From Bacteroidales bacterium UBA4116 (GTDB taxonomy: Bacteria > Bacteroidota > Bacteroidia > Bacteroidales > Tannerellaceae), in assembly GCA_002381645.1 (NCBI GenBank), contig DFXE01000020.1, forward strand, positions 189,819-253,818: DNA of 64,000 nucleotides, read 5' to 3'. Made by a program: the position numbers and the translations under genes. This document shows positions 36,601-44,281 of the stretch, piece after piece (the stretch's first letter is position 1; every line of letters begins with the position of its first letter). A model generated the notes under the pieces. It saw only the letters and a program-made list of their open reading frames with translations. It made no database searches and had not been told where the DNA came from.

Positions 36601-38053
36601 GGAAACCCGCTTTGTACATTTCTTTTATAATGGTAAATATAAAGGAATAAAGACACTTAGAACCGATTTCAAGCAGCAGAATATGGAAGAAATCTTTGGG
36701 GATGATAGTGATAATTATACAAAGATTTCTTTAAAAGTCCCGGGAAAAAACGATATGGTTACAGGTGTAGTTGAATCCGGCGACGGAATTGCAGCTATAT
36801 GGGAGGAAATGAAAAGCTATGCGGCTGCCAAAAATCTTCAGGGTTTCAAAAAACTGGTAGATTTAGAAGACCTGATTAAATTCCAGATCATGTTTATGTT
36901 TATAGATTGTGAACCCGAAGCTGAAATCATAGTACACAATAGTGCCGGTAGTGATCCCGAATTAATGAAAGCAAAATTCAATATAAATGATACGGATGGA
37001 GCCTATTTTGCTAATGGATCAACTGCCACAGAAATTCCATTTAAAACTTCTTATGGAGCAGCGACTACTAAATATAAATGGACTGTAACTAAAGCTAATG
37101 CCCTGAGTACTACAGATAAGGAATATCCAGGAAGATATCGTTATGGTGTAGGTGGATTTATGGAGCATTTCGGTGGAATGAGTACGAAAGGCAAGGATGG
37201 AAATCTTGAATTCAAAACTTTGGTAAAAGACTACGTTTTAGAAGCTTTTGGTCCGGTATCAGGAGTAGGTGCAGGAGACGCTAAATATCCGCTGTCAATT
37301 CAAAATGTACAGAATAAAATCCGCGAAGCACAAGCCGAACTGGACTTAGCTTATAAACTGGACGCTGCATGGTATTCTCCTAACAGTACAAGATATAATG
37401 ACTGGAAAAATGCATGTACGCGTATTATTGCCCAGGTTCCGTCAAGGTTTAACCTGTCATTATCTAATTGGAACGAGTTTGGTTTGGCACATACACTTTT
37501 AGCTGTGTCTATTGATACAGAAAGAACAATTGGTAATGGTGAATCTATAACTATTACTAATCCTAATAACGATACAGAGGTATATTATACTACGGATGGT
37601 TCCGACCCGATGGGAAATGACGGGATTGTTTCGAAATCAGCCAAACTTTATGATTCAAATATAGGAATTAAACTTCCTGTTGGCGAATATAAAGTTGTTG
37701 CCCGTCCTTTTGTTAGCAATAACTGGGGACCTAAAACGAAACAAAATATTGCAGTAATCGCATTAAGAAGTTCATTAGGTAATCCCACTTCTGTAGAGGA
37801 AGAAGCTGGAAGCGAGATAAAAATATATCCGAATCCTGTCAAAGACATACTATATGTAGACGCAGGCAGCATTGAAGTAAATCAATTAACCGCTGTTATT
37901 TATACCACAACAGGAAGTGAAGTCATGCGGGTAAATTTGACATCAAACATAAACTCGATCCATGTCGCTAATATCTCAAAAGGAGTATATATACTTAAAC
38001 TGATAGATAAGAATAATAGAAATGGACAAACGTTCAAGATTATAAAACAATAA
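33695..38053 (+). CDS. Giant multidomain CotH-like/lamin-tail surface protein with type IX sorting domain
   Basis: A 1,452-residue secreted protein. Signal peptide ends near MLNAQ (residue 26). Three tandem modules of about 170 residues follow (nt about 33789-34314, 34335-34845, 34887-35385), each with SAGAM.LDG.FLWLGG and IP.NA.I..AYIE.Y.YG, resembling DNRLRE-type beta sandwiches. Then come a lamin-tail domain (LLKINEICSQGSKDQKEDW), a chitobiase-C-like domain (IRYTTDGKYPSK), a divergent CotH kinase-like region (VHFFYNGKYKGIKTLRTDF), a second chitobiase-C-like domain (VYYTTDGSDP) and a type IX sorting domain beginning IKIYPNPVKDILYVDAG. It should end up on or outside the cell surface. Active-site residues of CotH kinases were not confidently located. 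Confidence 0.85.
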   Translation: MGKLKLYFFLCWLLSGCFHLNMLNAQERQLDIFTCTVNTGNDDVSEDSAGSMVLDGEFLWLGGSSSGKLRAIRFENVDIPDNAVIHDAYIEFYAYGSSEAGETNISMELGNPVTYTASKHSISSRNYSTRKATWTRSSGLTSKKIVRTPNLNNVIDEGRSKGWRAGQSMAFRFEGQKTNKGLSVYAYEGGATYRPKLIIKYYRDDNFVFSDISESIVAASKNDGSENSAGAMTLDGKFLWLGGSTSGNLRAICFNNVQIPTNATILDAYIEFYAYGESPAASTEIYSELGNASTYSTSSYSISSRTYSYSKVKWSEPSLTSKELIRTPNLRNLIEENRGRGWATGQNLAFKFEGLDTNEGINVYSYDGGASYRPKLVIRYINDGKGPNPPIVPVVVKSVVSAANDDGSENSAGAMTLDGKFLWLGGSQSGHLRCIRFNNIVIPDNAIIQNAYIELYGYGSSEDATSYIYNEVGDAQRYTSAAKSMSSRNYTERRVKWDAPALIEKQKIKTPTLKSIIDENRSKGWKSGQSMAFRFEGLGANEGTKIYAYEGSSVYRPRLVIEYIENEDQLVIDGAETDPKKMTLLKINEICSQGSKDQKEDWIELYNGHDFPLHIKGGVYLSDKNKTRTLFELKNIIIPAKGFYVFIANEEPEHGKEYLPFDLKNSGETVYLSRSQTDLMDQVTFETVPYNQSYGRKTDGTGAFAMFMTPTYGSSNKSGIQKTQISFSHERGVYPSGFNLTIAAPQNMVIRYTTDGKYPSKTSGTIYTGVINISKSCVVKAIAYDNSYISEVVAHTYVLQNNWDNEKVESVNDNGTTKKTWTNKGKITSTEYGQALASLPIVSMSPGSELAGVYKEASLEFIDNHIYDNSDNFFSNSMSRKFGNSTIKDFNSGYKFKFTREANVRKPSYPFFDAHVHANDTFKMPKKIHTLELKEGQDGASSTWAQAGFARFSEKITMDLQKEMGKFALETRFVHFFYNGKYKGIKTLRTDFKQQNMEEIFGDDSDNYTKISLKVPGKNDMVTGVVESGDGIAAIWEEMKSYAAAKNLQGFKKLVDLEDLIKFQIMFMFIDCEPEAEIIVHNSAGSDPELMKAKFNINDTDGAYFANGSTATEIPFKTSYGAATTKYKWTVTKANALSTTDKEYPGRYRYGVGGFMEHFGGMSTKGKDGNLEFKTLVKDYVLEAFGPVSGVGAGDAKYPLSIQNVQNKIREAQAELDLAYKLDAAWYSPNSTRYNDWKNACTRIIAQVPSRFNLSLSNWNEFGLAHTLLAVSIDTERTIGNGESITITNPNNDTEVYYTTDGSDPMGNDGIVSKSAKLYDSNIGIKLPVGEYKVVARPFVSNNWGPKTKQNIAVIALRSSLGNPTSVEEEAGSEIKIYPNPVKDILYVDAGSIEVNQLTAVIYTTTGSEVMRVNLTSNINSIHVANISKGVYILKLIDKNNRNGQTFKIIKQ

Positions 38054-38073
38054 TCTATTCTTATTATTTTATA

Positions 38074-38107
38074 AACCACCTTGAATACAATGGAATTCAA
38101 GGTGGTT
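38074..38107 (+). terminator. Intrinsic terminator after the CotH-like gene
   Basis: AACCACCTTGAAT pairs perfectly with ATTCAAGGTGGTT around an 8-nt loop, followed by TTGTTATAT. 20 bp after the stop. Confidence 0.8.
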
Positions 38108-38177
38108 TTGTTATATCTGATGGCGGACAAGCAAATTACCTTGTATGTAGATTGTTAAAGAAATCAGGTGCAACGAT

Positions 38178-38717
38178 TCAGTAAATCTTACATGGTTTTC
38201 CGGTAGAAGGATATTCCAGGTCAAACTCAATCCTGACTTCTCCGATCCGGTCTGCTACATCGGGATGGATACAGATATTTTCAATCACAAAGCAACCCGA
38301 CGATTCACATCGCTTATCTTTTGCAATATGATCTTTCCCATGGGTTCCGATGCCATAAGAATCAATTAAAATAAAACGGGGCTTCTTACTAAGAATTACA
38401 GTAAGGACGTCATCGGACAATACAGTATCGGCCTCAAAATACAGGGTTTGTCCATAATCATTTTTATACATATTCCCGGTATGCAGGATCAATGCCTTTC
38501 CTTCCAGCACCGGCAAAGACAATACCTCTCCTATCGTTGGCATACCCTTGCGGCAATCTACAATAAACGTAGATAATTGATAACTGCTCCGATCCGGTAT
38601 TAAAGTATAACAGTCAATGTGAGTGCCGAAATGGCCTTTGGCGCCAATTTTATCAGCTTGTGTTTCTAACCACTCATAAGCAGGATGGTCGGAATCCAAT
38701 TCAATATGTAAATTCAT
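38178..38717 (-). CDS. Cyclase-family protein (kynurenine-formamidase-like fold)
   Basis: A 179-residue metal-dependent hydrolase-like protein. The defining motif HFGTHIDCYTLIP at about residues 29-41 matches the H.GTH.D metal-binding motif of the cyclase/KynB family, although the usual proline after Asp is Cys-Tyr here. A later LIDSYGIGTHGKDH and a Glu in VIENI fit the rest of the metal site. It is shorter than the usual 200-220 residues, mainly at the N terminus. Substrate unknown. Single gene, next to a block of decayed genes, so loss of function is possible though the frame is intact. Confidence 0.72.
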   Translation of the reverse strand: MNLHIELDSDHPAYEWLETQADKIGAKGHFGTHIDCYTLIPDRSSYQLSTFIVDCRKGMPTIGEVLSLPVLEGKALILHTGNMYKNDYGQTLYFEADTVLSDDVLTVILSKKPRFILIDSYGIGTHGKDHIAKDKRCESSGCFVIENICIHPDVADRIGEVRIEFDLEYPSTGKPCKIY

Positions 38718-39034
38718 TTTTTTACTATAATTTTAAATTTATAAATATGTTAAGCATGCCCTTAAACAAGTATATTTGTTTACGACAAACCACTATTTTG
38801 TAACCTTTCTTTAGAAGTGAGAACTTACCAAAAAGCAGGATTATAAATCTTAATTATTTGTTTCATTAAATGAATTTTATTGCCATACAAAGGTAATATA
38901 TATATCTACAATATAAAACTGCTGCCATATTTTCCCCGAATTTCAAAAAACCGGAGTATTTAAAAATGAAGTACACTTCAAAATTAAAAAACATTGAAGG
39001 GTACTTCTATTACTTACCCATACAAAAGAGTATA
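38718..39034. other. 317-bp intergenic region
   Basis: AT-rich, with no gene seen. The only structure is the minus-strand terminator at 38962-39007 next to the PEBP pseudogene. No clear TAnnTTTG box for the cyclase gene. Confidence 0.5.
38962..39007 (-). terminator. Terminator of the PEBP pseudogene
   Basis: GAAGTACACTTCAA (38968-38981) and TTGAAGGGTACTTC (38994-39007) pair at 13 of 14 positions; on the minus strand the stem is followed by ATTTTTAAA. It lies 27 bp past the remnant's original stop. Confidence 0.6.
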
Positions 39035-39374
39035 CTATTTATAACGGGCATGGAAAACCAGTGACGCTTTTTCAATAACATGTTGTTCAAAATTAAAACT
39101 TACCATTGCCGGACCGGCATCTTGATCCAATCAAAGATCTTCGGTATCCAAAGCATATACTGTAATGATATAAGGGTGCGCAGGGTCGTTTACCGGCGGG
39201 CACGGGCCTCCGTGACCATTCGTACTGAATTTACTTTGTAATGCATCTTTTGGAGCAATTTCTTTTGTCATATCACCTGCACCCTCTTTTAATTCGTTAA
39301 CATCTGAAGGTATATTAAAAACCACCCAATGCCACCAACCACTTAAAGTGGGAGCTTTCGGATCGTGAATGGTT
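39035..39374 (-). pseudogene. Decayed YbhB/YbcL (PEBP/Raf-kinase-inhibitor-like) gene
   Basis: Minus-strand translation reads ITIHDPKAPTLSGWWHWV, then VVFNIPSDVNELKEGAG, HGGPCPPVNDPAHPYIITVYALDTEDL (in part), a TGA at 39131-39133, then LDQDAGPAMVSFNFEQHVIEKASL in the same frame to a TAG at 39035. These are the conserved middle and C-terminal parts of YbhB-type PEBP proteins (DPDAPTGSGWWHW, GYGGPCPP, C-terminal helix). The N-terminal third is missing: an in-frame TGA precedes ITIHDPKAP and no PEBP-like sequence is found upstream. So the gene is N-truncated and has one nonsense codon. Confidence 0.8.
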
Positions 39375-39462
39375 ATTGATCATCTGAAATAAATTATAAA
39401 CTCAAGCAACAAACCCGACTCATAGGGTGTTATTTTTCTAATTATAATAAAACGAGCTATTC

Positions 39463-39840
39463 ATGGGAAAAATTAATGATGTAACTTACTTTAAAGGTAC
39501 TCAGGTGACAGGTATAACCATCTCTGAAAATGTTAGAATGCTTGTGAATTTTCCCCGTTGGAGAGATGGTGTTCCTTTCTCTGTTGCCGAAGTAAAAAAA
39601 GGAATGATGATGGATAAAAAAGGGAACCTGTATATGGGTGATCTCGAAAAAAGCGCGGTAGTTTATCTTACACCCGACAAAACAGAGATATACACACTGG
39701 TAGAAGGTGGCAAAATAAGCTGGCCCGACACATTTGCTATTTACAACGATGAACTTTATTTCACTAACTCACGTATACACGAGGCAGTGGGCGATATTTC
39801 AGAGATGATTTTTCCGGTTAACAAAGTAAAACTTCCCTAA
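39463..39840 (+). pseudogene. Internally deleted major-royal-jelly/SMP-30-like protein gene
   Basis: The 125-residue open frame joins two ends of a family whose members are usually 340-400 residues. Residues 1-45 (FKGTQVTGITISENVRMLVNFPRWRDGVPFSVAEV, in part) are the N-terminal first blade, and residues 47-125 (DKKGNLYMGDLEKSAVVY, WPDTFAI, ELYFTNSRIHEA) are the final blades. About 200 residues between them are absent, so the propeller cannot close. AAAAAAGG occurs on both sides of the junction (near 39595 and 39618). Some relatives are lactonases. It overlaps the next remnant by one base (TAATG). Confidence 0.75.
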
Positions 39841-40152
39841 TGAAAGCAATGGTATTAAAACAATTCGGAGGTGTTGAAAACTTCACTGAAAAAGATATAC
39901 CCGAACCACAGATCAGTTCGGGCCAGATACTTATTCAGGTTAAAACGATCGGGATAGATCCTGTAGACCTGAAAACCCGTAAAGGCGGAGGGCAGGACCC
40001 TCAATATAAAAATGTGGATAACATTGTAATCGGTTGGGATGTAGCGCATGAAAGTACATATTGATAAAACATTTCCGTTCAAAGAAATACCCGAAGCTCA
40101 TAACGAGTTGGAAAACGGCAAAGCAAAAGGCAAAGTAGTAATCACATTGTAA
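39840..40152 (+). pseudogene. Internally deleted zinc-type alcohol dehydrogenase/quinone oxidoreductase gene
   Basis: The first 70 codons give the GroES-like N terminus of a medium-chain dehydrogenase (MKAMVLKQFGGVENF, IPEPQISSGQILIQVKTIGIDPVD in part, VIGWDVA). The frame then stops. A second frame from 40048 (KVHIDKTFPFKEIPEAHNEL, then GKAKGKVVITL) is the C-terminal end of the same family. The Rossmann NADPH-binding middle, about 230 residues, is gone and the two ends are out of frame. A pseudogene is far more likely than two small genes. Confidence 0.8.
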
Positions 40153-40164
40153 AATATAATTGAA

Positions 40165-40944
40165 ATGAACAGATTAAAAGGAAAAAAAGCCATCGTAACA
40201 GGCTCCAGTTCGGGAATAGGAAAAGCCATCGCACTTTTATTTGCCCGGGAAGGTGCAGAAGTTGTTGTAACATTTAATTCAGGTGAGGACCGTGCAAAAG
40301 CCGTTGTTGAAGAAATTGAAAAGAATGGCGGGAAAGCAAAAGCCTATAAAGTGAATGTTGCAGACGAAAACGACATCAAACAGTTTTTTACGAACATTGT
40401 AAATGACTTCGGTGACATAGATATTCTGGTTAATAATGCGGGCATAAATGGCAGCCAGACTCCCGTGGAAGATATGACTACCGAACAATGGGACAAGGTT
40501 GTAAGGGTTAATCTTTACGGACCGTTCTTTTGTAGCCGCGAATTCCTTCAGATAAAGAAAAAATACGGAACGTATAAAGGAAGCCGCATAATCAATGTTA
40601 CCTCAATACACCAATATGTTAATGTACGTGGTAATGCCAATTACAATGCGGCTAAATCCGGTATGCGCAATCTCGCTTATACAATGGCGCTTGAACTGGC
40701 CGACCGTGAACTGACCGTCAATAATATTGCCCCGGGTATGATTCTGACTCCAATCAACGAAAAGGTCATTAATGATCCTGAAAAACTTAAACGGGCAGAA
40801 AACATCATACCATTCCACAGGGGCGGCAAACCTGAAGAAGTGGCCAATGTAGCTTTATTCCTCGCTTCCGAAGATAGCTCATATGTAACGGGAAGCACTT
40901 ATACGGTAGACGGCGCGCTGTCTATCCTCGGCCCTGACGCATAA
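40165..40944 (+). CDS. Short-chain dehydrogenase/reductase, glucose-1-dehydrogenase-like
   Basis: A complete 259-residue classical SDR. NAD(P)-binding TGSSSGIG is at residues 12-19, NNAG near 92, catalytic Ser in INVTSIHQY (about 146) and the YxxxK pair in YNAAKSG (about 159-163); the C-terminal VTGSTYTVDGAL is typical. Its closest-looking group includes glucose 1-dehydrogenases. The next gene, 12 bp downstream, encodes a GRP/GlcU-type sugar permease, the pairing known from Bacillus glcU-gdh, which supports but does not prove a glucose role. Confidence 0.88.
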   Translation: MNRLKGKKAIVTGSSSGIGKAIALLFAREGAEVVVTFNSGEDRAKAVVEEIEKNGGKAKAYKVNVADENDIKQFFTNIVNDFGDIDILVNNAGINGSQTPVEDMTTEQWDKVVRVNLYGPFFCSREFLQIKKKYGTYKGSRIINVTSIHQYVNVRGNANYNAAKSGMRNLAYTMALELADRELTVNNIAPGMILTPINEKVINDPEKLKRAENIIPFHRGGKPEEVANVALFLASEDSSYVTGSTYTVDGALSILGPDA

Positions 40945-40956
40945 AATTAGGTTAGT

Positions 40957-41826
40957 ATGGATATATTAGACTGGCTGATTGCCTTTATTCCGGTATTATC
41001 ATTCGGCTTAGTTCCCGTTATCGGGACATTAATCGGAGGAAAACCAACGGAACAATCCATGGGGATTGCTTTGGGAGGATTTGTATTTTCAGTTATAGTT
41101 ATTTTGTTACGAAGGCCGGATATTACCCCTCATATCTTTCTTATCGGGTTTCTATCCGGTGTCTTCTGGTCGGTAGGATCAGTAGGACAGTTTATGGGAA
41201 TAAATGCATTGGGAGTATCCCGGGCAACTCCTATGCTGAACGGGGGACAGATTATCGGAACTTCTTTATTGGGGGTAATGCTGGGTGACTGGGCATCTGC
41301 CGGCGCAAAAACATATGGGTTTATTGCTTTATTCCTCATCATTATTGGTATCCTTTTTACTTCTTATAAGCAGGAGGATGGAAGTAGTGCCAAGCCTCAA
41401 TGGGGTAAGGGTATTCTTATCAACCTTATTGCTGTACTTGGTTTTACCGCATATGTAGGAATACTTAAATATTTCCGGATAGATGGCTGGAGCAGCATTT
41501 TTCCACAGTCGATAGGCCAGATAACGGCTATATTTATAATCGGGCTTCTGTATTTTAAATCCCAGTCTTTTACAAAATTCTCATTTCGCAACAGTGTAAT
41601 CGGTGTAATCTGGGGGGTAGGTAATATTGCACTTCTTCTTTCGCAGGTAAGTCTGGGACTGGCAATCGCTTATCCTGTTAGCCAGGCGGCAGTAATTGTT
41701 TCCGTATTTGGCGGTGTACTGATTAATAAAGAACGTAAAACACGTAAAGAATGGATTGCTGCAGCTATCGGTATAGTCATTATTTGTGCCGGACTCTTTA
41801 TGATTTATCTTTCAGGTAAGCACTAA
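40957..41826 (+). CDS. GRP-family sugar permease (GlcU-like)
   Basis: A 289-residue inner-membrane protein of the drug/metabolite transporter superfamily with about ten transmembrane helices. The glucose/ribose porter family motifs are present: the N-terminal LIAFIPVLSFGLVPVIGTLIGGKP (in part), FLSGVFWSVGSVGQFMGINALGVSRATP (in part) and the C-terminal repeat VIWGVGNIALLLSQ. In Bacillus the homologue takes up glucose with protons for glucose dehydrogenase; here it follows an SDR gene by 12 bp. It ends 4 bp before the RNase Z gene. Confidence 0.87.
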   Translation: MDILDWLIAFIPVLSFGLVPVIGTLIGGKPTEQSMGIALGGFVFSVIVILLRRPDITPHIFLIGFLSGVFWSVGSVGQFMGINALGVSRATPMLNGGQIIGTSLLGVMLGDWASAGAKTYGFIALFLIIIGILFTSYKQEDGSSAKPQWGKGILINLIAVLGFTAYVGILKYFRIDGWSSIFPQSIGQITAIFIIGLLYFKSQSFTKFSFRNSVIGVIWGVGNIALLLSQVSLGLAIAYPVSQAAVIVSVFGGVLINKERKTRKEWIAAAIGIVIICAGLFMIYLSGKH

Positions 41827-41830
41827 GCTT

Positions 41831-42775
41831 ATGACATCAAGCGCGAGCAAAGGTTTCAGGGTAACAGTTATAGGAAATGGTGCAGCTATTCCATCAGCGG
41901 GAAAATATCATTCTTCGCAGGTGGCTGATATTTCAGGACAGTTGTTCCTGATGGATTGTGGTGAAGGCACACAGAAAGCAATGCTCGAAAACGGACTGAG
42001 TCCCCAAAAGCTTAAAGCTATTTTTATTTCGCACCTGCATGGTGACCATATATACGGGCTTTTCCCCCTTTTGGAAACATTAGCTCTGTCGCAAAGGCCG
42101 GAACCATTGAAAGTATTTGCCCCGCAACCTTTGTTGAATTTAATGGATTGCATAGCCAATATCCTTTATAATGGAAACGGTTATATTGTGGATTATAAAC
42201 CTGTTGATACCACTTCTCATCAGATTATCTATGAGAACCGGGATATTGAAATTTGGTCTCTTCCCTTAAAGCACCGTGTTCCTTCATGTGGTTATCTGAT
42301 ACGTGAAAAATATCCGGATCTAAATATTCATAAAAAGGCTGTTACTGAATATGAATTGAGCATAAGCGAGATGCAGGACTTAAAAAAAGGTTTTGACCTA
42401 TTGAGAGGAAAATTATCGATACCGAATAACAGGCTTACTTATACACCCTATATTCCCCGGAGTTATGCCTATTGTACGGACACTATATTTTCCGAGGAAT
42501 TGGTTGGCTTGGTGAAAGGAGTTGACCTTCTGTACCATGAAGCCTCTTTTGCCGACTCGGACAGGGAGATAGCCAGAATCAACGGTCATACTACTTCTAC
42601 TCAAGCCGCAGAAATTGCATTAAAGGCAAAAGTAAAAAAACTCCTCATAGGTCATTTCTCGTTGAGATATAAAGATACATCCTTATTAATCAATGAAGCT
42701 AAATCGGTATTTCCGGAAACGGAAGAGGCAATTCAGGGAAAAACATATGAAATAGTCCAAAAAAGATCAGAATAA
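41831..42775 (+). CDS. rnz: Ribonuclease Z
   Basis: A 314-residue metallo-beta-lactamase-fold nuclease that trims tRNA 3' ends. The zinc motif HLHGDH is at about residues 65-70 (ISHLHGDHIYGLFPLL), further ligands are in LKHRVPSCGYLI, in YCTDTIF near 217, and in GHTTSTQAAEIA and LLIGHFSLRY near the C terminus. The exosite arm region is around 150-200. It begins 4 bp after the permease stop. Its last 9 bp overlap the 3' end of the convergent RNase HI gene. Confidence 0.95.
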   Translation: MTSSASKGFRVTVIGNGAAIPSAGKYHSSQVADISGQLFLMDCGEGTQKAMLENGLSPQKLKAIFISHLHGDHIYGLFPLLETLALSQRPEPLKVFAPQPLLNLMDCIANILYNGNGYIVDYKPVDTTSHQIIYENRDIEIWSLPLKHRVPSCGYLIREKYPDLNIHKKAVTEYELSISEMQDLKKGFDLLRGKLSIPNNRLTYTPYIPRSYAYCTDTIFSEELVGLVKGVDLLYHEASFADSDREIARINGHTTSTQAAEIALKAKVKKLLIGHFSLRYKDTSLLINEAKSVFPETEEAIQGKTYEIVQKRSE

Positions 42776-43492
42776 CCGTGGCGGGTCCGGATGATCAATA
42801 TATTTTTTTGCTTCTTCCACCATATACATTTTCTTACATTGAGGGCAATACATATAATATTCGAAAAAATAGCTTTGATTGGGTTTGGGAATTTTATCTT
42901 TTGTAAATCTTTTTACAACGGGAGTATTACAATGCCTGCATAAATCTCCTTCGTTTTTTATTTTTCCCGAAGCCTTCGTATTAGTAGTTTTGACAACAGT
43001 TTGCAGATCAAATCCGGTATCTTCCATAAGGTTATCAGATTGTATGGCCTGAGTTGCCAGATAGTCGCAACGCTCATTTTCGGGATGTCCGTTATGTCCT
43101 TTGACCCAATTAAATTTAACCTCGTGCTGGGATATTAAATTCAATAACCTCTCCCATAAATCCGCATTTATTGCTTTTTCGCTTTTAGTTCTGTACCAAT
43201 TATTTATTTTCCATTTTTGAGCCCATCCGTTTTCAATCCCATCTACAACGTATCTCGAGTCTGTATATACGTTAACCCGTGACCTGGTTTTCAATTTCTC
43301 AAGTCCGGTTATTACTCCGAGCAATTCCATACGGTTATTGGTTGTCACCTTATATCCCTGCGAGAACTCTTTCCGGTATCCTTTACCTTGCCATGACAGA
43401 ATAACGCCATAACCTCCTTTTCCCGGATTTGGCTCTGCTCCTCCGTCTGAAAATAAATCAATATCAGGTATTTCCTTACTATAGTTATCCAT
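42767..43492 (-). CDS. rnhA: Ribonuclease HI with C-terminal zinc ribbon
   Basis: A 241-residue nuclease that removes RNA from RNA-DNA hybrids. The RNase H domain spans residues 8-150: LFSDGGAEPNPGKGGYG (first Asp), NNRMELLGVI (Glu), VYTDSRYVVDGI (Asp), VKGHNGHPENERCDYLA (His and final Asp), so the full catalytic set is present. After a linker, residues 185-232 hold two pairs of cysteines (CRHC and CPQC), a zinc-ribbon extension absent from E. coli RnhA. The ATG is behind a -7 box. Confidence 0.93.
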   Translation of the reverse strand: MDNYSKEIPDIDLFSDGGAEPNPGKGGYGVILSWQGKGYRKEFSQGYKVTTNNRMELLGVITGLEKLKTRSRVNVYTDSRYVVDGIENGWAQKWKINNWYRTKSEKAINADLWERLLNLISQHEVKFNWVKGHNGHPENERCDYLATQAIQSDNLMEDTGFDLQTVVKTTNTKASGKIKNEGDLCRHCNTPVVKRFTKDKIPKPNQSYFFEYYMYCPQCKKMYMVEEAKKYIDHPDPPRLF

Positions 43493-43509
43493 ATATACAG
43501 AATTATTTA

Positions 43510-43517
43510 CAAAAGTA
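43510..43517 (-). promoter_or_regulatory. -7 promoter box for rnhA
   Basis: TACTTTTG on the minus strand, 17 bp before the ATG; a second TATATTTG match lies further upstream at about 43542-43549. Confidence 0.5.
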
Positions 43518-43577
43518 TAATAACTTATAATACTTCGAAAGCAAATATATTATCTTTATCAACTGAATATATCTGTT

Positions 43578-44111
43578 ATGAATTTCAAAAACAAACTTAC
43601 CAACAGGATAGGCATGGATGATATCCGTGAAATACTTCATCTGACACATCAGAACGATAAAAGAAAAGAAGAATTATACACACTACTTTTTGATGAGGAT
43701 GATACCATCGGCTATCAGGCGGCTTGGGTTTTTTCACATTTCTCCCGGCAGGATAATGAATGGTTATACACTAAACAGGATGAATTGATTGATGAAGTGT
43801 TAGTATGTAAACACGGGGGGAAAAGAAGAGTATTACTCAACCTAATTTACAAGCAACCACTAACTTATCCACCAAGAGTGGATTTTCTTGATTTCTGTTT
43901 GGAACGGGTAAACTTGTCGCAGGAATTACCCGGAGTACAGTCTCTATGTATTAAAATTGCATATGAACTTTGCCGGCATATTCCTGAACTTAATCAGGAA
44001 TTAAAAATTATACTGGAGATGATAGAGGGAGATTTACCTCCTGCTATTTCTACGGTTAAAATAAATGTCTTGAAAGCGATGAAAACCGGAAAAAGTTTGC
44101 AAAAATTTTAA
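43578..44111 (+). CDS. Uncharacterised helical (HEAT-like) protein
   Basis: A 177-residue protein I do not recognise as a named family. No signal peptide or membrane segment. It is predicted mostly helical, with paired amphipathic helices such as IREILHLTHQNDKRKEELYTLL (in part), IGYQAAWVFSHFS and VQSLCIKIAYELCRHIP, which give a HEAT/ARM-repeat impression. The lysine-rich tail is MKTGKSLQKF. Monocistronic, divergent from rnhA by 85 bp and followed by a hairpin. A scaffold or protein-binding role is possible; nothing more can be said. Confidence 0.75.
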   Translation: MNFKNKLTNRIGMDDIREILHLTHQNDKRKEELYTLLFDEDDTIGYQAAWVFSHFSRQDNEWLYTKQDELIDEVLVCKHGGKRRVLLNLIYKQPLTYPPRVDFLDFCLERVNLSQELPGVQSLCIKIAYELCRHIPELNQELKIILEMIEGDLPPAISTVKINVLKAMKTGKSLQKF

Positions 44112-44229
44112 TCCCCCTTCTTTTTTGTATCAGCTAATTGGCTTTATCATATAATTAATACAGGATCCTTTCCTAAGTAAAAATAATTACATTTTTAAAA
44201 ATAGATCTTTTATATTTTTTACTTCATAC

Positions 44230-44256
44230 TAAGAGTGGAATTTTTTTCCACTCTTA
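44230..44256. terminator. Bidirectional hairpin terminator
   Basis: TAAGAGTGGAA and TTCCACTCTTA pair perfectly around a T5 loop, between two converging genes (43578 plus strand, 44282 minus strand). Confidence 0.65.
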
Positions 44257-44281
44257 AATGCTTTCTATAAAATTAGTATTC

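Noticed and set aside
39840..40064. Intact small 74-residue protein
   Set aside because: It is only the GroES-like N terminus of a quinone oxidoreductase; the matching C terminus follows 50 bp later in another frame, so this is a pseudogene.
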